Source of the DNA: Betaproteobacteria bacterium
Lineage (GTDB): Bacteria; Pseudomonadota; Gammaproteobacteria; Burkholderiales; Usitatibacteraceae
DNA length: 64,000 nucleotides
Assembly (NCBI GenBank): GCA_016791265.1
Contig: JAEUMY010000010.1
Coordinates: 62,001-126,000 of the forward strand
Direction: 5' to 3'
The translations under genes were made by a program, and so were the position numbers. The notes beneath the pieces were generated by a model. The model saw only the letters and a list, made by a program, of their open reading frames with translations. It ran no database searches and had not been told where the DNA came from. Below, piece after piece: positions 18,950 to 27,748 of the stretch. Within the stretch, counting starts at the first letter, position 1. Each line of letters begins with the position of its first letter.

Positions 18950-21172
18950 ATGAATAGTCAAAACACGCCGCAACATTGCCAACTGTCGGAGTCGAGCGAC
19001 ACGATCCGTTCGCTGCCGGGCCCGCTGGCCATCATGGCGACGGCGCTGTGGGTGACGCTCATCGGCGCGACAGGCACGGCCAAATCCGCCGAGCTGCCCT
19101 TGCTCAAGCGACTCACCGCGCCCCAACAGCCGCAGGCCGCCAAGATGCCGCCATCGCTCGTGGCGCCCGAGGCACCCGAACCCTCTGATCAGCGCTTTGT
19201 GGACAACCAGGGACGTACCGTCTACAGCTACCAATTCCACGACCCCCGCAAGTTCCAGCTCTACGACCCTCCCAACGGTGTCAAGCACTCGGGCAACAGC
19301 ATGAGCTGGGCCTACAACGATGCCAATCGGCCTGCCGGCGCTCCCAGCAAGGCCGCCGTGATCGCCCAGATCCAGGCGAGCATGGCCAAGTGGTCTGCCG
19401 TCTGCAACATCAGCTTCAATTACGCTGGCGAGACGACCAACGTCCCCAACGCCGGCAGTGGCGGCCAACCGTATGACGGCGTCAATGTCATCGGCTGGGA
19501 CCCCAGCGGCTTGACCGCACCGACCACCGGCGTCGCCAACGTGTGGTTTTTCGGTGGCAGCAATGGTCAGCGCGGCAGTTTCGTCGACGCCGACATTCGC
19601 CTGAATGCCGCCTATTCGGTCACGTACACCGCGCCCTTCCTTGACGGGACCATCACGCATGAGGTGGGCCATGCCATCGGCCTGCAGCACTCCGATGTCT
19701 CCGGACAACTCATGTCCGGGCCGCCATTGACCACCTATGACAACGGCAGAACGGCGCTCGCCGCGGACGACATCGCCGGCTGCGTGGCGTTGTATGGCGC
19801 GGTTGGCGGCGCGCCCACCTGCACGCCGCCTCAGCCAGCGAATGAACAGCAGGTTCTCGCATGCCCTGCCGGCCAGACAGGCGCCATCACCCAGCAACGC
19901 AGCTACTCGTGTGTCGGCACAACATGGACAGCCGGCGCATACGCCACGATCTCCAATACTTGTGTCGCGGCGACCTGCACGCCGCCACAACCCGCGGCTG
20001 AGCAGCAGGTTCTGGCGTGCCCGGCGGGGCAGACGGGCGCCATCACCCAGCAGCGCACCTACACCTGCGTCGGCACCACCTGGACGGCAGGCGCTTACCA
20101 GACAATTTCCAATACATGCGTGCCGGCCACATGCGCCGCGCCGCAGCCACCTCCTGATCAACTCATCGTCGGCTGTCCCGCAGGTCAAACCGGCAGCGTC
20201 ACTCAGCAGCGGACCTACACCTGCGTATCCGGCAACTGGACGCCGGGCGCGTATCAAACAGTGACCAATAGCTGCACCGCGATTCCTTGCGCCGGGCCAC
20301 AGCCCCCGAACGATTCACAGACCCTGACATGCCCAGCCGGACAAACGGGCAGCATCACGCAGCAACGCAGCTACACATGCATCGCCGGCACGTGGACACC
20401 GGGTAGCTATGCGACCACCGCAAGCACATGCACCAGTTCCAGCCCGCCCGCCGGCATTCCTGGCGCGTGGTGGGCCGGCCAAGCGGAGAACGGCTGGGGC
20501 CTTTCGTTGATCCAGCACGCCAATGTCCTCGTCGCGGGCTGGTACTACTACGGCAACAGCGGGCAACCGACATGGGCCATCATGCCCGGCTGCAACTGGA
20601 ATACGAGCTTCACCACCTGCTCGGGACAGGTGGTCGCCTCCACCAGCGCGTGGCTCGGCAACTACTCCGCCACCCCCTTCCAGCAGACGACCACCGGCAC
20701 GGTCACCTTCGGCTTTGTCTCGGGTCAGAGCGGCACCATGCAATGGAACATCGGCGGCATCCCGGGCTTCAAGAACATCACCAAGCTGCCGCTCGGCGGA
20801 TCGGGCAACTCGCCCACGGGCGTGGACTACACCGATGTGTGGTGGGGCGGCCAAGCGCAGAACGGCTGGGGCCTCGCGCTCGCGCAGGAAGGCAGCGTGC
20901 TGGTCGGCGCGTGGTACACCTACAACCAGCAGGGCCAGCCGGTGTGGTACCTCGTGCAGCCCGGCCAATGGACCGGCGCAACAACCTACAGCACGACTCT
21001 GTTGCGGGCGACCGGATCACCCCTCATTGGTGCGGTCTACAACCCGGCATTGATGAATGGCGTTCAGGCAGGCACCATCGTTCTCAACTTCAGCTCCAGC
21101 AGCACTGGCACCATGACCTACACTGTAGATGGCGTGAGTCAATCGAAGCCGATCGCGCGTCTGCCGTTCTGA
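18950..21172 (+). CDS. Secreted metzincin-type zinc metalloprotease
   Basis: 740 residues. An N-terminal hydrophobic segment (about 25-45) is probably the export signal. The catalytic domain carries HEVGHAIGLQH (237-247), the metzincin HExxHxxGxxH site, and QLMSGPP as Met-turn, as in matrixin-like proteases. Then come four Cys-containing repeats of about 50 residues (289-500, each with CPAGQTGxITQQR and a closing NTC). The tail is two Trp-rich modules (GAWWAGQAENGWGLSL, DVWWGGQAQNGWGLAL) matching those of the NHL protein at 4297. It probably acts outside the cell. A 10-bp repeat array precedes it. Confidence 0.88.
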   Translation: MNSQNTPQHCQLSESSDTIRSLPGPLAIMATALWVTLIGATGTAKSAELPLLKRLTAPQQPQAAKMPPSLVAPEAPEPSDQRFVDNQGRTVYSYQFHDPRKFQLYDPPNGVKHSGNSMSWAYNDANRPAGAPSKAAVIAQIQASMAKWSAVCNISFNYAGETTNVPNAGSGGQPYDGVNVIGWDPSGLTAPTTGVANVWFFGGSNGQRGSFVDADIRLNAAYSVTYTAPFLDGTITHEVGHAIGLQHSDVSGQLMSGPPLTTYDNGRTALAADDIAGCVALYGAVGGAPTCTPPQPANEQQVLACPAGQTGAITQQRSYSCVGTTWTAGAYATISNTCVAATCTPPQPAAEQQVLACPAGQTGAITQQRTYTCVGTTWTAGAYQTISNTCVPATCAAPQPPPDQLIVGCPAGQTGSVTQQRTYTCVSGNWTPGAYQTVTNSCTAIPCAGPQPPNDSQTLTCPAGQTGSITQQRSYTCIAGTWTPGSYATTASTCTSSSPPAGIPGAWWAGQAENGWGLSLIQHANVLVAGWYYYGNSGQPTWAIMPGCNWNTSFTTCSGQVVASTSAWLGNYSATPFQQTTTGTVTFGFVSGQSGTMQWNIGGIPGFKNITKLPLGGSGNSPTGVDYTDVWWGGQAQNGWGLALAQEGSVLVGAWYTYNQQGQPVWYLVQPGQWTGATTYSTTLLRATGSPLIGAVYNPALMNGVQAGTIVLNFSSSSTGTMTYTVDGVSQSKPIARLPF
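19812..20450 (+). repeat. Four tandem Cys-rich repeats in the protease gene
   Basis: Units of about 150 bp, each coding a PPQP entry, CPAGQTG and a TYTC / NTC pair. Units 1 and 2 are the most alike. Likely disulphide-stabilised spacers between catalytic domain and tail. Confidence 0.75.
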
Positions 21173-21488
21173 CATTCGCTGTCTCCGCCATCGGCCCTGC
21201 AATCTCCAGGCCCGATGGCATGGTGCAATCCGGTCAAGATGTTGTCGCATTGGCCTAGCGAGACAAATCGATCAACGTGCAACGTATCGGGCAAATGGTG
21301 TGCGATGAAAAGCATCGACACCCGGCCGCGCAGGCTGACGGCGAACCCGTGCTACAGTCCGGCGGTCATCCTCCGCAAGGTAAGACGCCCGGACGGTAGA
21401 TGGACAACAACAGGGCAACTGCCTGAAGAAAGATGAGATACACCACCGATCACACGCCACCTGGCACCAGCCTCGTCCAGGTCCCCTG
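21173..21488. other. 316-bp gap without a recognisable gene
   Basis: Between the metzincin and cupredoxin genes. No convincing open frame, terminator or known riboswitch was recognised. It should hold the promoter of the cupredoxin-cyclase pair; TACAGT near 21353 is a possible -10 element without a good -35. Confidence 0.5.
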
Positions 21489-22121
21489 ATGATGGCGGCA
21501 TGGAGACTGCGCCAGTGCGCGCGCGCCGCTGCCGGACTGCTGCCGGCCATGCTGCTGGCAAACTCTGTCGACGCCAACGACATTCAGGCCACTGTCCGCG
21601 ATGCCACCGGCCAGCCGTTGGCGGACGCGGTCGTCTATGCGGAGCCGGCGCGCGGCGGCGGCGCCGTGAAGTCGCGCAAGGAAGCGCTGATCGAGCAGAT
21701 CGACAAGACTTATGTGCCGTACGTGACGGCGGTGCAGACGGGGACGTTCGTGAACTTTCCCAATCGTGACAGCGTGCGCCATCACGTCTATTCGTTTTCG
21801 CCGGCGAAGACGTTCGAGATCAAGCTCTTCTCCGGCGTGCCGGCCGCACCCGTGCAGTTCGACAAGGCGGGCGAGGTGGTGATCGGCTGCAACATTCACG
21901 ATCAGATGATCGCGCACATTCTGGTGGTGGATACGCCGCATTTCGCGAAGACGGGCAAGGACGGCGTGGCGAAGTTCGACGGGCTTTCAGCCGGTGACTA
22001 CACGTTGCGGGCATGGCACCCCACCGCCGCGCCGGCGAGCGAGAAGGTGGCGTTGACAGCGAAGGGCCACGCGACGCAGTTTCGCCTCGCACCCCGCACG
22101 CAGGCGGCGCCGCGCAAGTGA
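21489..22121 (+). CDS. Periplasmic cupredoxin-like protein
   Basis: 210 residues with a signal peptide (AAGLLPAMLLANSVDA). The short cupredoxin fold has a plausible type 1 copper site: His98 or His99 in VRHHVYSF, then Cys134, His137 and Met140 in GCNIHDQM. Related genes are often annotated as methylamine utilisation proteins. A carboxypeptidase-regulatory-like strand set (VRDATGQPLADAVVYAEPA) opens the mature part. The cyclase gene starts inside its stop codon, so the two are translationally coupled and probably work together. Inference: a copper or redox electron carrier acting as a sensor partner. Confidence 0.8.
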   Translation: MMAAWRLRQCARAAAGLLPAMLLANSVDANDIQATVRDATGQPLADAVVYAEPARGGGAVKSRKEALIEQIDKTYVPYVTAVQTGTFVNFPNRDSVRHHVYSFSPAKTFEIKLFSGVPAAPVQFDKAGEVVIGCNIHDQMIAHILVVDTPHFAKTGKDGVAKFDGLSAGDYTLRAWHPTAAPASEKVALTAKGHATQFRLAPRTQAAPRK

Positions 22122-24088
22122 CGAACCGTCCCGAGCCGGCGGAGGCGCCGGCCCGCAACCGCTGGCGGTTCGAGCCGCTGCGCCTGAACAGCCTGGAAAA
22201 CCGCATCGTCGTGTTTTTCGTGGTGTTGCTGATGGTGGTGCAGCTTGCGGTGTTTCTCTCGATTCGCGCCGCCATCGAGCAGGTGGCGCTAGGCAAGGTG
22301 CGGGAGGAATTGCAAGTGGGCCAGCGGGTGTTCAAGCGGCTCCTGGACCAGAACAGCCAGCAGTTGGTCGAGGCGACCAGCGTGCTCACGTACGACTATG
22401 GTTTCCGCGAGGCCATCGCGACGCGCGATCGGCCGACGGTGCTCTCGGCCCTGGCGAACCACGCGCGGCGCATCAGTGCCGACGGCATGACGCTGGTGGG
22501 GCTGGACAACATTGTGGTGGCCGACACGCTCTCGGCCGACACCGCGAGCAAGCCTTTCGGATTCGCCGATCTCATCGCCGACGCGGAGCGGTTCGGTCGC
22601 TCATCCGGCATCCGTTACTTCAGCGGCAAGGTGTATCAGGTCGTGGTGGTGCCGGTGCTGGCGCCGTTGCCGATCTCCTGGGTGGCCATGTCGTTCGTGA
22701 TCGACGACAAGCTCGCGCGCGAATTGCAGCGCATCACCGGGCTGGATGTTTCGTTCGTGGGCTTGCCCGCGTCCGGCCCGCCGAAGGTGGCGGCGAGCAC
22801 GGTGGGCCAGTTCCTCCGCGCCAATTTGCTGTTCGACCGCGACATCTATCGCGGCGACGCCGCGAGCTTCACACGCTCGACCGCCGGGGACGCTTTCCAG
22901 ATGCTGACGGTGGAGCTGGTGAAGCTTCCTGAGATCAGCGTGCATGCCGTGCTGCAGCGGGCGATGTCCGAGCACATGGTGCCGTACGGGCGGCTGCAGG
23001 TGATTCTGCTTTTTCTCTCCGCCTTGAGTCTCGCCATCACGCTGGTGGGGGCGCTGCGCATCGCGCGCCGCATCACGCTGCCAGTGACTCAGCTGGCCGA
23101 TGCCGCGCGGCTCATGACCAAAGGAGAGTACATCCATACCATCGAGGTGAAGTCCGGCGACGAAATCGGCGAGCTCGCTTCCGCGTTCAACACCATGGCC
23201 AAGGGCATGGAGGAGCGCGACACCGTGCGCGATATTCTGGGCAAAGTCGCGTCGCAGGCGGTGGCGGAACAGCTCCTCACCCGGCAGATCGAGCTGGGCG
23301 GCGAGGAGCGTGAGGTCACCGTGCTCTTCGCCGATATCCGCAGCTTCACCCATCTGTGCGAATCGCTCACGCCGACGCAGACACTGGCGCTGCTGAACCG
23401 TTATCTCACCGAAATCAACACGGTCATCGAAGCCAACGACGGCGTGATCGACAAGTACACGGGCGACGGCGTGATGGCGCTCTTTGGCGCGCCGATCGCG
23501 CGCACGGACGACGCGGGCCGCGCGCTGCAGGCCGCGATGACCATCGTGGCGCGCATCAGTCAGCTCGGTCACCAGTTGGCGGAGGAAGGTCTGCCGCATC
23601 CGGACATCGGCATCGGCATCAACACCGCGCGCGTCATCGCCGGCAACATCGGCTCGGCCAGCCGGCTCAACTACACGGTGCTGGGCGATGGCGTGAATCT
23701 GGCGGCGCGGCTGGAAGGGCTCACCAAGCGCTACCAGGTGCCCATCGTTGTTGGCGAGGCCACGCGCGCGCGGCTGGATCGGCTTAGCTGGCGCGAGCTG
23801 GACAAGGTGCGAGTGAAAGGCAAGACCGTCCCCGTGCGCATCTATCAACCGCTGGGCACGAAGGACGCGTTGTCGAACATCGAGGCGCAGCTTCTGGACC
23901 AGTATCACGCCGCCGTGAACGCCTATCGCGAGCGGCGCTGGATGGAGGCGCGCTCGGGCTTCAACGCGCTCGTGAGCCAGCCCTATTATCGGCGCCTGGC
24001 GGAGTTGTATCTGGGTTACCTGGATGAAGCCGAGCGGACCGCCGCCCCCGACCCCTGGGACGGCAGCTTCACGCTCTTCGAGAAGTAG
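22118..24088 (+). CDS. Membrane-bound class III adenylate/guanylate cyclase
   Basis: About 656 residues from the GTG at 22118, which overlaps the preceding stop by 4 nt. A membrane helix (about 25-47), a periplasmic Cache-like sensor (50-285, with LVGLDNIVVADTL), a second helix, HAMP (ARRITLPVTQLADAA) and a class III cyclase domain follow. Metal-binding aspartates are in LFADIRSFT and GDGVMALFG; the NYTVLGDGVNLAARLE segment is typical of the family. It should convert ATP or GTP to the cyclic form when the periplasmic sensor fires; substrate choice cannot be read with confidence. The upstream cupredoxin is the obvious sensor partner. Confidence 0.87.
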   Translation: MTNRPEPAEAPARNRWRFEPLRLNSLENRIVVFFVVLLMVVQLAVFLSIRAAIEQVALGKVREELQVGQRVFKRLLDQNSQQLVEATSVLTYDYGFREAIATRDRPTVLSALANHARRISADGMTLVGLDNIVVADTLSADTASKPFGFADLIADAERFGRSSGIRYFSGKVYQVVVVPVLAPLPISWVAMSFVIDDKLARELQRITGLDVSFVGLPASGPPKVAASTVGQFLRANLLFDRDIYRGDAASFTRSTAGDAFQMLTVELVKLPEISVHAVLQRAMSEHMVPYGRLQVILLFLSALSLAITLVGALRIARRITLPVTQLADAARLMTKGEYIHTIEVKSGDEIGELASAFNTMAKGMEERDTVRDILGKVASQAVAEQLLTRQIELGGEEREVTVLFADIRSFTHLCESLTPTQTLALLNRYLTEINTVIEANDGVIDKYTGDGVMALFGAPIARTDDAGRALQAAMTIVARISQLGHQLAEEGLPHPDIGIGINTARVIAGNIGSASRLNYTVLGDGVNLAARLEGLTKRYQVPIVVGEATRARLDRLSWRELDKVRVKGKTVPVRIYQPLGTKDALSNIEAQLLDQYHAAVNAYRERRWMEARSGFNALVSQPYYRRLAELYLGYLDEAERTAAPDPWDGSFTLFEK

Positions 24089-24098
24089 TCGCGTCGGT

Positions 24099-24110
24099 GC
24101 GAATATTCGC
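24099..24110. repeat. Iterated palindrome, exact copy 8
   Basis: In the 63-bp gap between the convergent cyclase and PF10136 genes, flanked as TGCGAATATTCGCA; 14 bp from the next copy. Confidence 0.95.
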
Positions 24111-24124
24111 AATGGTCCGGTCTT

Positions 24125-24136
24125 GCGAATATTCGC
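24125..24136. repeat. Iterated palindrome, exact copy 9
   Basis: Second copy in the same convergent gap, starting 26 bp from the start of copy 8. Confidence 0.95.
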
Positions 24137-24151
24137 GATGACCGCGTGCGT

Positions 24152-26182
24152 TCAAGTCTTCGCCTGATCCACCGCCGCCGCATCCGATCTCGGCGGTAGA
24201 AAAAAGTCACGCGGGCGGGCGCGAAAGCGCGCCCAGACGAGACGAATGAGCTCGCCCGAACGGTCGAAACGCACCTGCCGCGACTTGAGCGCCACGAAAA
24301 GCGCGAGGCCGAAACTCACGGTGAGATTGGTGAGACCCACCAGCGCGACGCCGAGCGAGCACAAGAACACCGTCGCCAACGGCACCTGGAAGTCCAGCCC
24401 CACCACCCCGTAGGCGAGATTGGCGGCGGAGAAGGTGACATGGCGGATGTCGATGGGCAGCCCGAGGATCCAGCCGACCAGCCCCATGCACCCCAGCATG
24501 AAGCCGAAAAAGAAATTGCCGGCGAGACCGCCGAGGTTGTTGCCGAGATAAATGGAAAGCCGGTGCGACAGCGATTCACCCAGCACCGCGCGCAGCCAGC
24601 GCAACTGACGGATGCGTTCCGGAATGCGGTTGTAGCTCGCCTTGTTGTCGTAGTAGCCCGAAATGAGGCCGGCCAGAAACAGGCAGACACCCGCGATGGC
24701 GGCATGGAAGAGCGCGAGGCTCTCGAACGGATGGATGTCGTGCAACAGATGCGCCGCCTTCTCCGGCCCGGCGGGTGGAACGCCCTGCCAGTGCAGCAGC
24801 GCGAACGCGATGGCGAAGGACACCGGAATCGCCAGCAACACGTTGCCGAGGATGGCCACCAATTGGGTGCGCATCACCACGGGAACGACTTCAACGAGGG
24901 CATCCAGCGACGCGCGCTGCTTTCTGCCGCCCTCTTCCGCGCTCTGTTCGACGGTGGCCGCGATCATCGCCGCCGTCATCGCCGGCTGCTTGGTGGCGAT
25001 GGTGAAGTGCAGCACGTGGATCAGCATGAAGCCCAGCGCATAGTTGAGGCTGTAGGCGATGGCCTGCCACAGCGGGGCCAGCGCCATCTTGCTCGCGAAT
25101 ATCTTGATGAGCGCCATGAATCCCACGATGACGCCCGCGCCGGCTGCGGAGCGCGCCATGACGAAATACTCGCCGCGCGTCGTGGCCGCGTAGTGCTCGC
25201 CGGTCTTGCTCGCGTTTTCGGTGACCTGCAACGCCATCAGATCGGTGGCGCGGCGCCACACGTCGCGCAGGCTGTACTTGCGATTGTCCTCGCGCACCAG
25301 CTCGCGGAACAACGCCAGCGCCGCCGTGCGATGGTGCAGGCGCTCTGCCGGATTGGCGAGTGTCAGCACGGTGCGCAAGCGTTCAACGAGCTGGTTGCCG
25401 CGAAGCAGTTGATAGGTGAGGCTCACACTCGCCCCGGTTTGTCGCGAAAGGCGGCGGATGCGCTCAAACACCTCGGCGCATTGATCCAGCAAGACACGCA
25501 CGTGGCCGTCGTCAAGATGCGGTGGATCGGACGACCCCTGCCGCAAACGCGACAGCGCCTCGTGCAGCTCCGCGCTTTGCGCGATGAAGGGCGACTCGAA
25601 GTCCTCCAGCGCCGGATAGACCCGCACCAGCTCCGCATCCAGACCGACGGCGGCGATGCGCGCGGAAAGCATTTGCGCAGCCGACAAAAGCTCGGCCTTG
25701 ATGTGGCCGTGCGCGGGATGCGACGCGGCGCCGAAGTCAAGCGCATCGATGAGTTCGCCCCAGATCGCATCGGGAATCGCCGCGATCCACAGGTGATCGG
25801 TTTCGCGGTCGAAGACTTCTCCCAGCAGGTCGCGCAAATAGTCTTCGCGCCGCACCTCGGGCAGCAGGCGATGATTGAAGCGCTCCCAGAGCGTCGAAAA
25901 GAAGCCGTGATGCGTCAGGATGCCGGTATCGGTATAGAGCCGCACATGGCGCCGCGCAGCCATGAGATCCAGCAAAAGGTCGCGTAACCGCGCCGCGTCG
26001 GCGGGCACATGCTTGAGGTGCAAGGCGAGATTCTGCAGCGCGACGATGGCGGTCGCCGGGTCGTCTGGATCGCGCGGCCGGATGCCCGCGACCAGGTTCG
26101 CCAGCACCTTCGCGCCATCGCGCGCCGCGGCAGCATCGGGCGCGATCTCCTGAAGACGGCGCAGGGTCTCGACCGGATTCAT
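24152..26182 (-). CDS. PF10136-type membrane protein (Gcr, misnamed site-specific recombinase)
   Basis: 676 residues. A soluble helical N-terminal half (NPVETLRRLQEIAPD, LLRGNQLVERLRTVL) is followed by several membrane segments (such as GVIVGFMALIKIF, VAILGNVLLAIPVSFAIAFALL, FHAAIAGVCLFLAGLISGYYDNKASYNRIPERI). This matches the SpecificRecomb family, whose name comes from neisserial Gcr; nothing in it resembles a tyrosine or serine recombinase. Function is unknown. It starts 3 nt after the O-antigen ligase-like gene stops, so it belongs to that operon and a role in envelope glycan handling is possible. Confidence 0.85.
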   Translation of the reverse strand: MNPVETLRRLQEIAPDAAAARDGAKVLANLVAGIRPRDPDDPATAIVALQNLALHLKHVPADAARLRDLLLDLMAARRHVRLYTDTGILTHHGFFSTLWERFNHRLLPEVRREDYLRDLLGEVFDRETDHLWIAAIPDAIWGELIDALDFGAASHPAHGHIKAELLSAAQMLSARIAAVGLDAELVRVYPALEDFESPFIAQSAELHEALSRLRQGSSDPPHLDDGHVRVLLDQCAEVFERIRRLSRQTGASVSLTYQLLRGNQLVERLRTVLTLANPAERLHHRTAALALFRELVREDNRKYSLRDVWRRATDLMALQVTENASKTGEHYAATTRGEYFVMARSAAGAGVIVGFMALIKIFASKMALAPLWQAIAYSLNYALGFMLIHVLHFTIATKQPAMTAAMIAATVEQSAEEGGRKQRASLDALVEVVPVVMRTQLVAILGNVLLAIPVSFAIAFALLHWQGVPPAGPEKAAHLLHDIHPFESLALFHAAIAGVCLFLAGLISGYYDNKASYNRIPERIRQLRWLRAVLGESLSHRLSIYLGNNLGGLAGNFFFGFMLGCMGLVGWILGLPIDIRHVTFSAANLAYGVVGLDFQVPLATVFLCSLGVALVGLTNLTVSFGLALFVALKSRQVRFDRSGELIRLVWARFRARPRDFFLPPRSDAAAVDQAKT

Positions 26183-26185
26183 GAA

Positions 26186-27748
26186 TCAGCCTGCCCCGTT
26201 TGAACGGCCGGCACGGGCGCCGCGCCGATCCAGGTGCAGGCTGATCCAGCCCAGGGCCAGCAGCACCATGAAATACAGCGCGTTGGCCGGAATCTGCAGG
26301 TTGAAGTCGACCCAGCTGTGAATCAGGATCGAGAGAACGCCCATGAGACTCGCGAAGCTGATGCCCCGCATCAGCGGATCGCGGCGGACCCATTGCGCTC
26401 GCAGCGCCATCGCCAGCGCCCACAGCACCATCAACGCCAGCATCACGAACCCGATCACGCCGTACTCCGCGAGAAACTCCGCGTAGTCGTTGTGGGCATG
26501 CTCGAAAATGCCCTCGGCCACCATTGGCCCGCGATAGTTGAGAAAACTCCCCGCCCAGCCGCCCGGCCCCACGCCCAGCAATAGATGGTCCTGGATCATG
26601 GGCAAGGTGTCGACGGCGGCGTCCTGCCGCTGCTCAAGCGACTCTTCCTGGCCCGGCGCCAGCGCGGGCACGGGTGTCTTGCCCACCTCCCGCGCGAGCG
26701 TGGTCTGCTCCAGGCGCTGTGCCAGCTTTTCGACGCCGAACCACGAGCCGACAATGAAGAGGTCGATGGCGATGAGGCTGGTGAGCAGGATCATCGTGCC
26801 GCGCGGCGCGTGGCGAGACAGAACCAGCCCGACGATGCCGGTGATGAGAAGCGAGGCGAAGAACGCGGTGTTGCCCATGCGCGAGCGCGTGCTGACCAGC
26901 GCGATGACCAACACGCAGAGCATCAGCCGCAGACGAAACTTGGGGCTGAATATCCACTCCAGCACGTTGCGCAGACGCTTCTTCCAACTGTCGGCGTTGC
27001 GATCAACCGTGTCGGCAATGAGGAGGCCGATGCCCAGCGCCAGCGTGATCTCCAGAAATCCCGCGAAGTGGTTGCGGTTGAAATACGTGCCGATGGCCAC
27101 CGCGCCGTGATGCATCGGCGTGCCCAGCCAGTCGATGCGACCGCCCACCAGGTGCATCATGATCCCGTAGACCGAGATCAGAAAGGCGAGGAACACCAGC
27201 GTGAAAGCGAGCTGGCGCACGCGCTTTCGCGTGTTCACCAGGAGCAGGGTCAGCGCGAAAGCCGCCATATACGTCGCCGACTTGAGCCAGTGCGACTGCG
27301 CGGCGAAAAGATCGATGGCCAGCGTGCGCGCGCCGGGCTGAAGCGCCAGCGTCTCGGCATGCAGCGTGGCCACGCGCGGCGACAGTGCCGCGATCCAGTC
27401 CAGCGGCAACGGAATGAGATACAGCGCGCCGTACCCCAGCCACAGCACGCACAGCAGGACATACCAGCGGGCCGCGCGAAAGGTCTTGCTCACCTCCAGG
27501 CGCCCCAGCATGCACCCCACGCACCACGCGGCGAGGAGGCCGAAGACCATCGCCTGCAAGGTCGCGAGCGCCCACGCGTCGACACTGCCAATGGGCAGCG
27601 GCGCCCAGAGGAGCGCCACGATCCACAGCCGATACAACCAGTCATCCAGCATAGATGCAGACCCAGAGTGCGAATATTCGCGGGCGGGGCCTGTCGAGCG
27701 CTGGGCGCCACGCCAGAAGCCGCGTGTACTGCCGTGGCCACCGATCAT
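26186..27748 (-). CDS. O-antigen ligase / polymerase family membrane protein
   Basis: 520 residues from the ATG at 27748, which overlaps the upstream stop by 4 nt and has GGAG 7 nt before it. An alternative ATG at 27652 would start directly at the first membrane helix (MLDDWLYRLWIVALLWAP) and leave the palindrome at 27670 non-coding. Ten or more helices surround a large periplasmic loop holding GVGPGGWAGSF and EHAHNDYAEFLAEYG, the WaaL/Wzy (PF04932) signature. The protein joins or polymerises lipid-linked glycans at the periplasmic face. A second polymerase-like gene lies at 50435; this one is the more likely ligase. Confidence 0.85.
   Translation of the reverse strand: MIGGHGSTRGFWRGAQRSTGPAREYSHSGSASMLDDWLYRLWIVALLWAPLPIGSVDAWALATLQAMVFGLLAAWCVGCMLGRLEVSKTFRAARWYVLLCVLWLGYGALYLIPLPLDWIAALSPRVATLHAETLALQPGARTLAIDLFAAQSHWLKSATYMAAFALTLLLVNTRKRVRQLAFTLVFLAFLISVYGIMMHLVGGRIDWLGTPMHHGAVAIGTYFNRNHFAGFLEITLALGIGLLIADTVDRNADSWKKRLRNVLEWIFSPKFRLRLMLCVLVIALVSTRSRMGNTAFFASLLITGIVGLVLSRHAPRGTMILLTSLIAIDLFIVGSWFGVEKLAQRLEQTTLAREVGKTPVPALAPGQEESLEQRQDAAVDTLPMIQDHLLLGVGPGGWAGSFLNYRGPMVAEGIFEHAHNDYAEFLAEYGVIGFVMLALMVLWALAMALRAQWVRRDPLMRGISFASLMGVLSILIHSWVDFNLQIPANALYFMVLLALGWISLHLDRRGARAGRSNGAG
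27670..27681. repeat. Iterated palindrome, exact copy 10
   Basis: Just upstream of, or within the extreme 5' end of, the ligase gene, where it would read as Glu-Tyr-Ser. Confidence 0.95.

Noticed and set aside
21400..21450. A CAGGGCAA motif reminiscent of the cyclic di-GMP-I riboswitch upstream of the cupredoxin gene
   Set aside because: Only the short motif matches; the second conserved arm and the paired helices were not found.
24099..24136. The paired palindromes as bidirectional transcription terminators
   Set aside because: The 6-bp arms have an AT-rich centre and no loop, so a hairpin would be weak, and no T-run follows.
25095..25106. GCGAATATCTTG as another palindrome copy
   Set aside because: Only eight matching bases from one side, so the symmetry is lost.
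24152..26182. Annotation of this gene as a mobile-element recombinase
   Set aside because: It has many membrane helices and no recombinase catalytic residues; the family name is historical.
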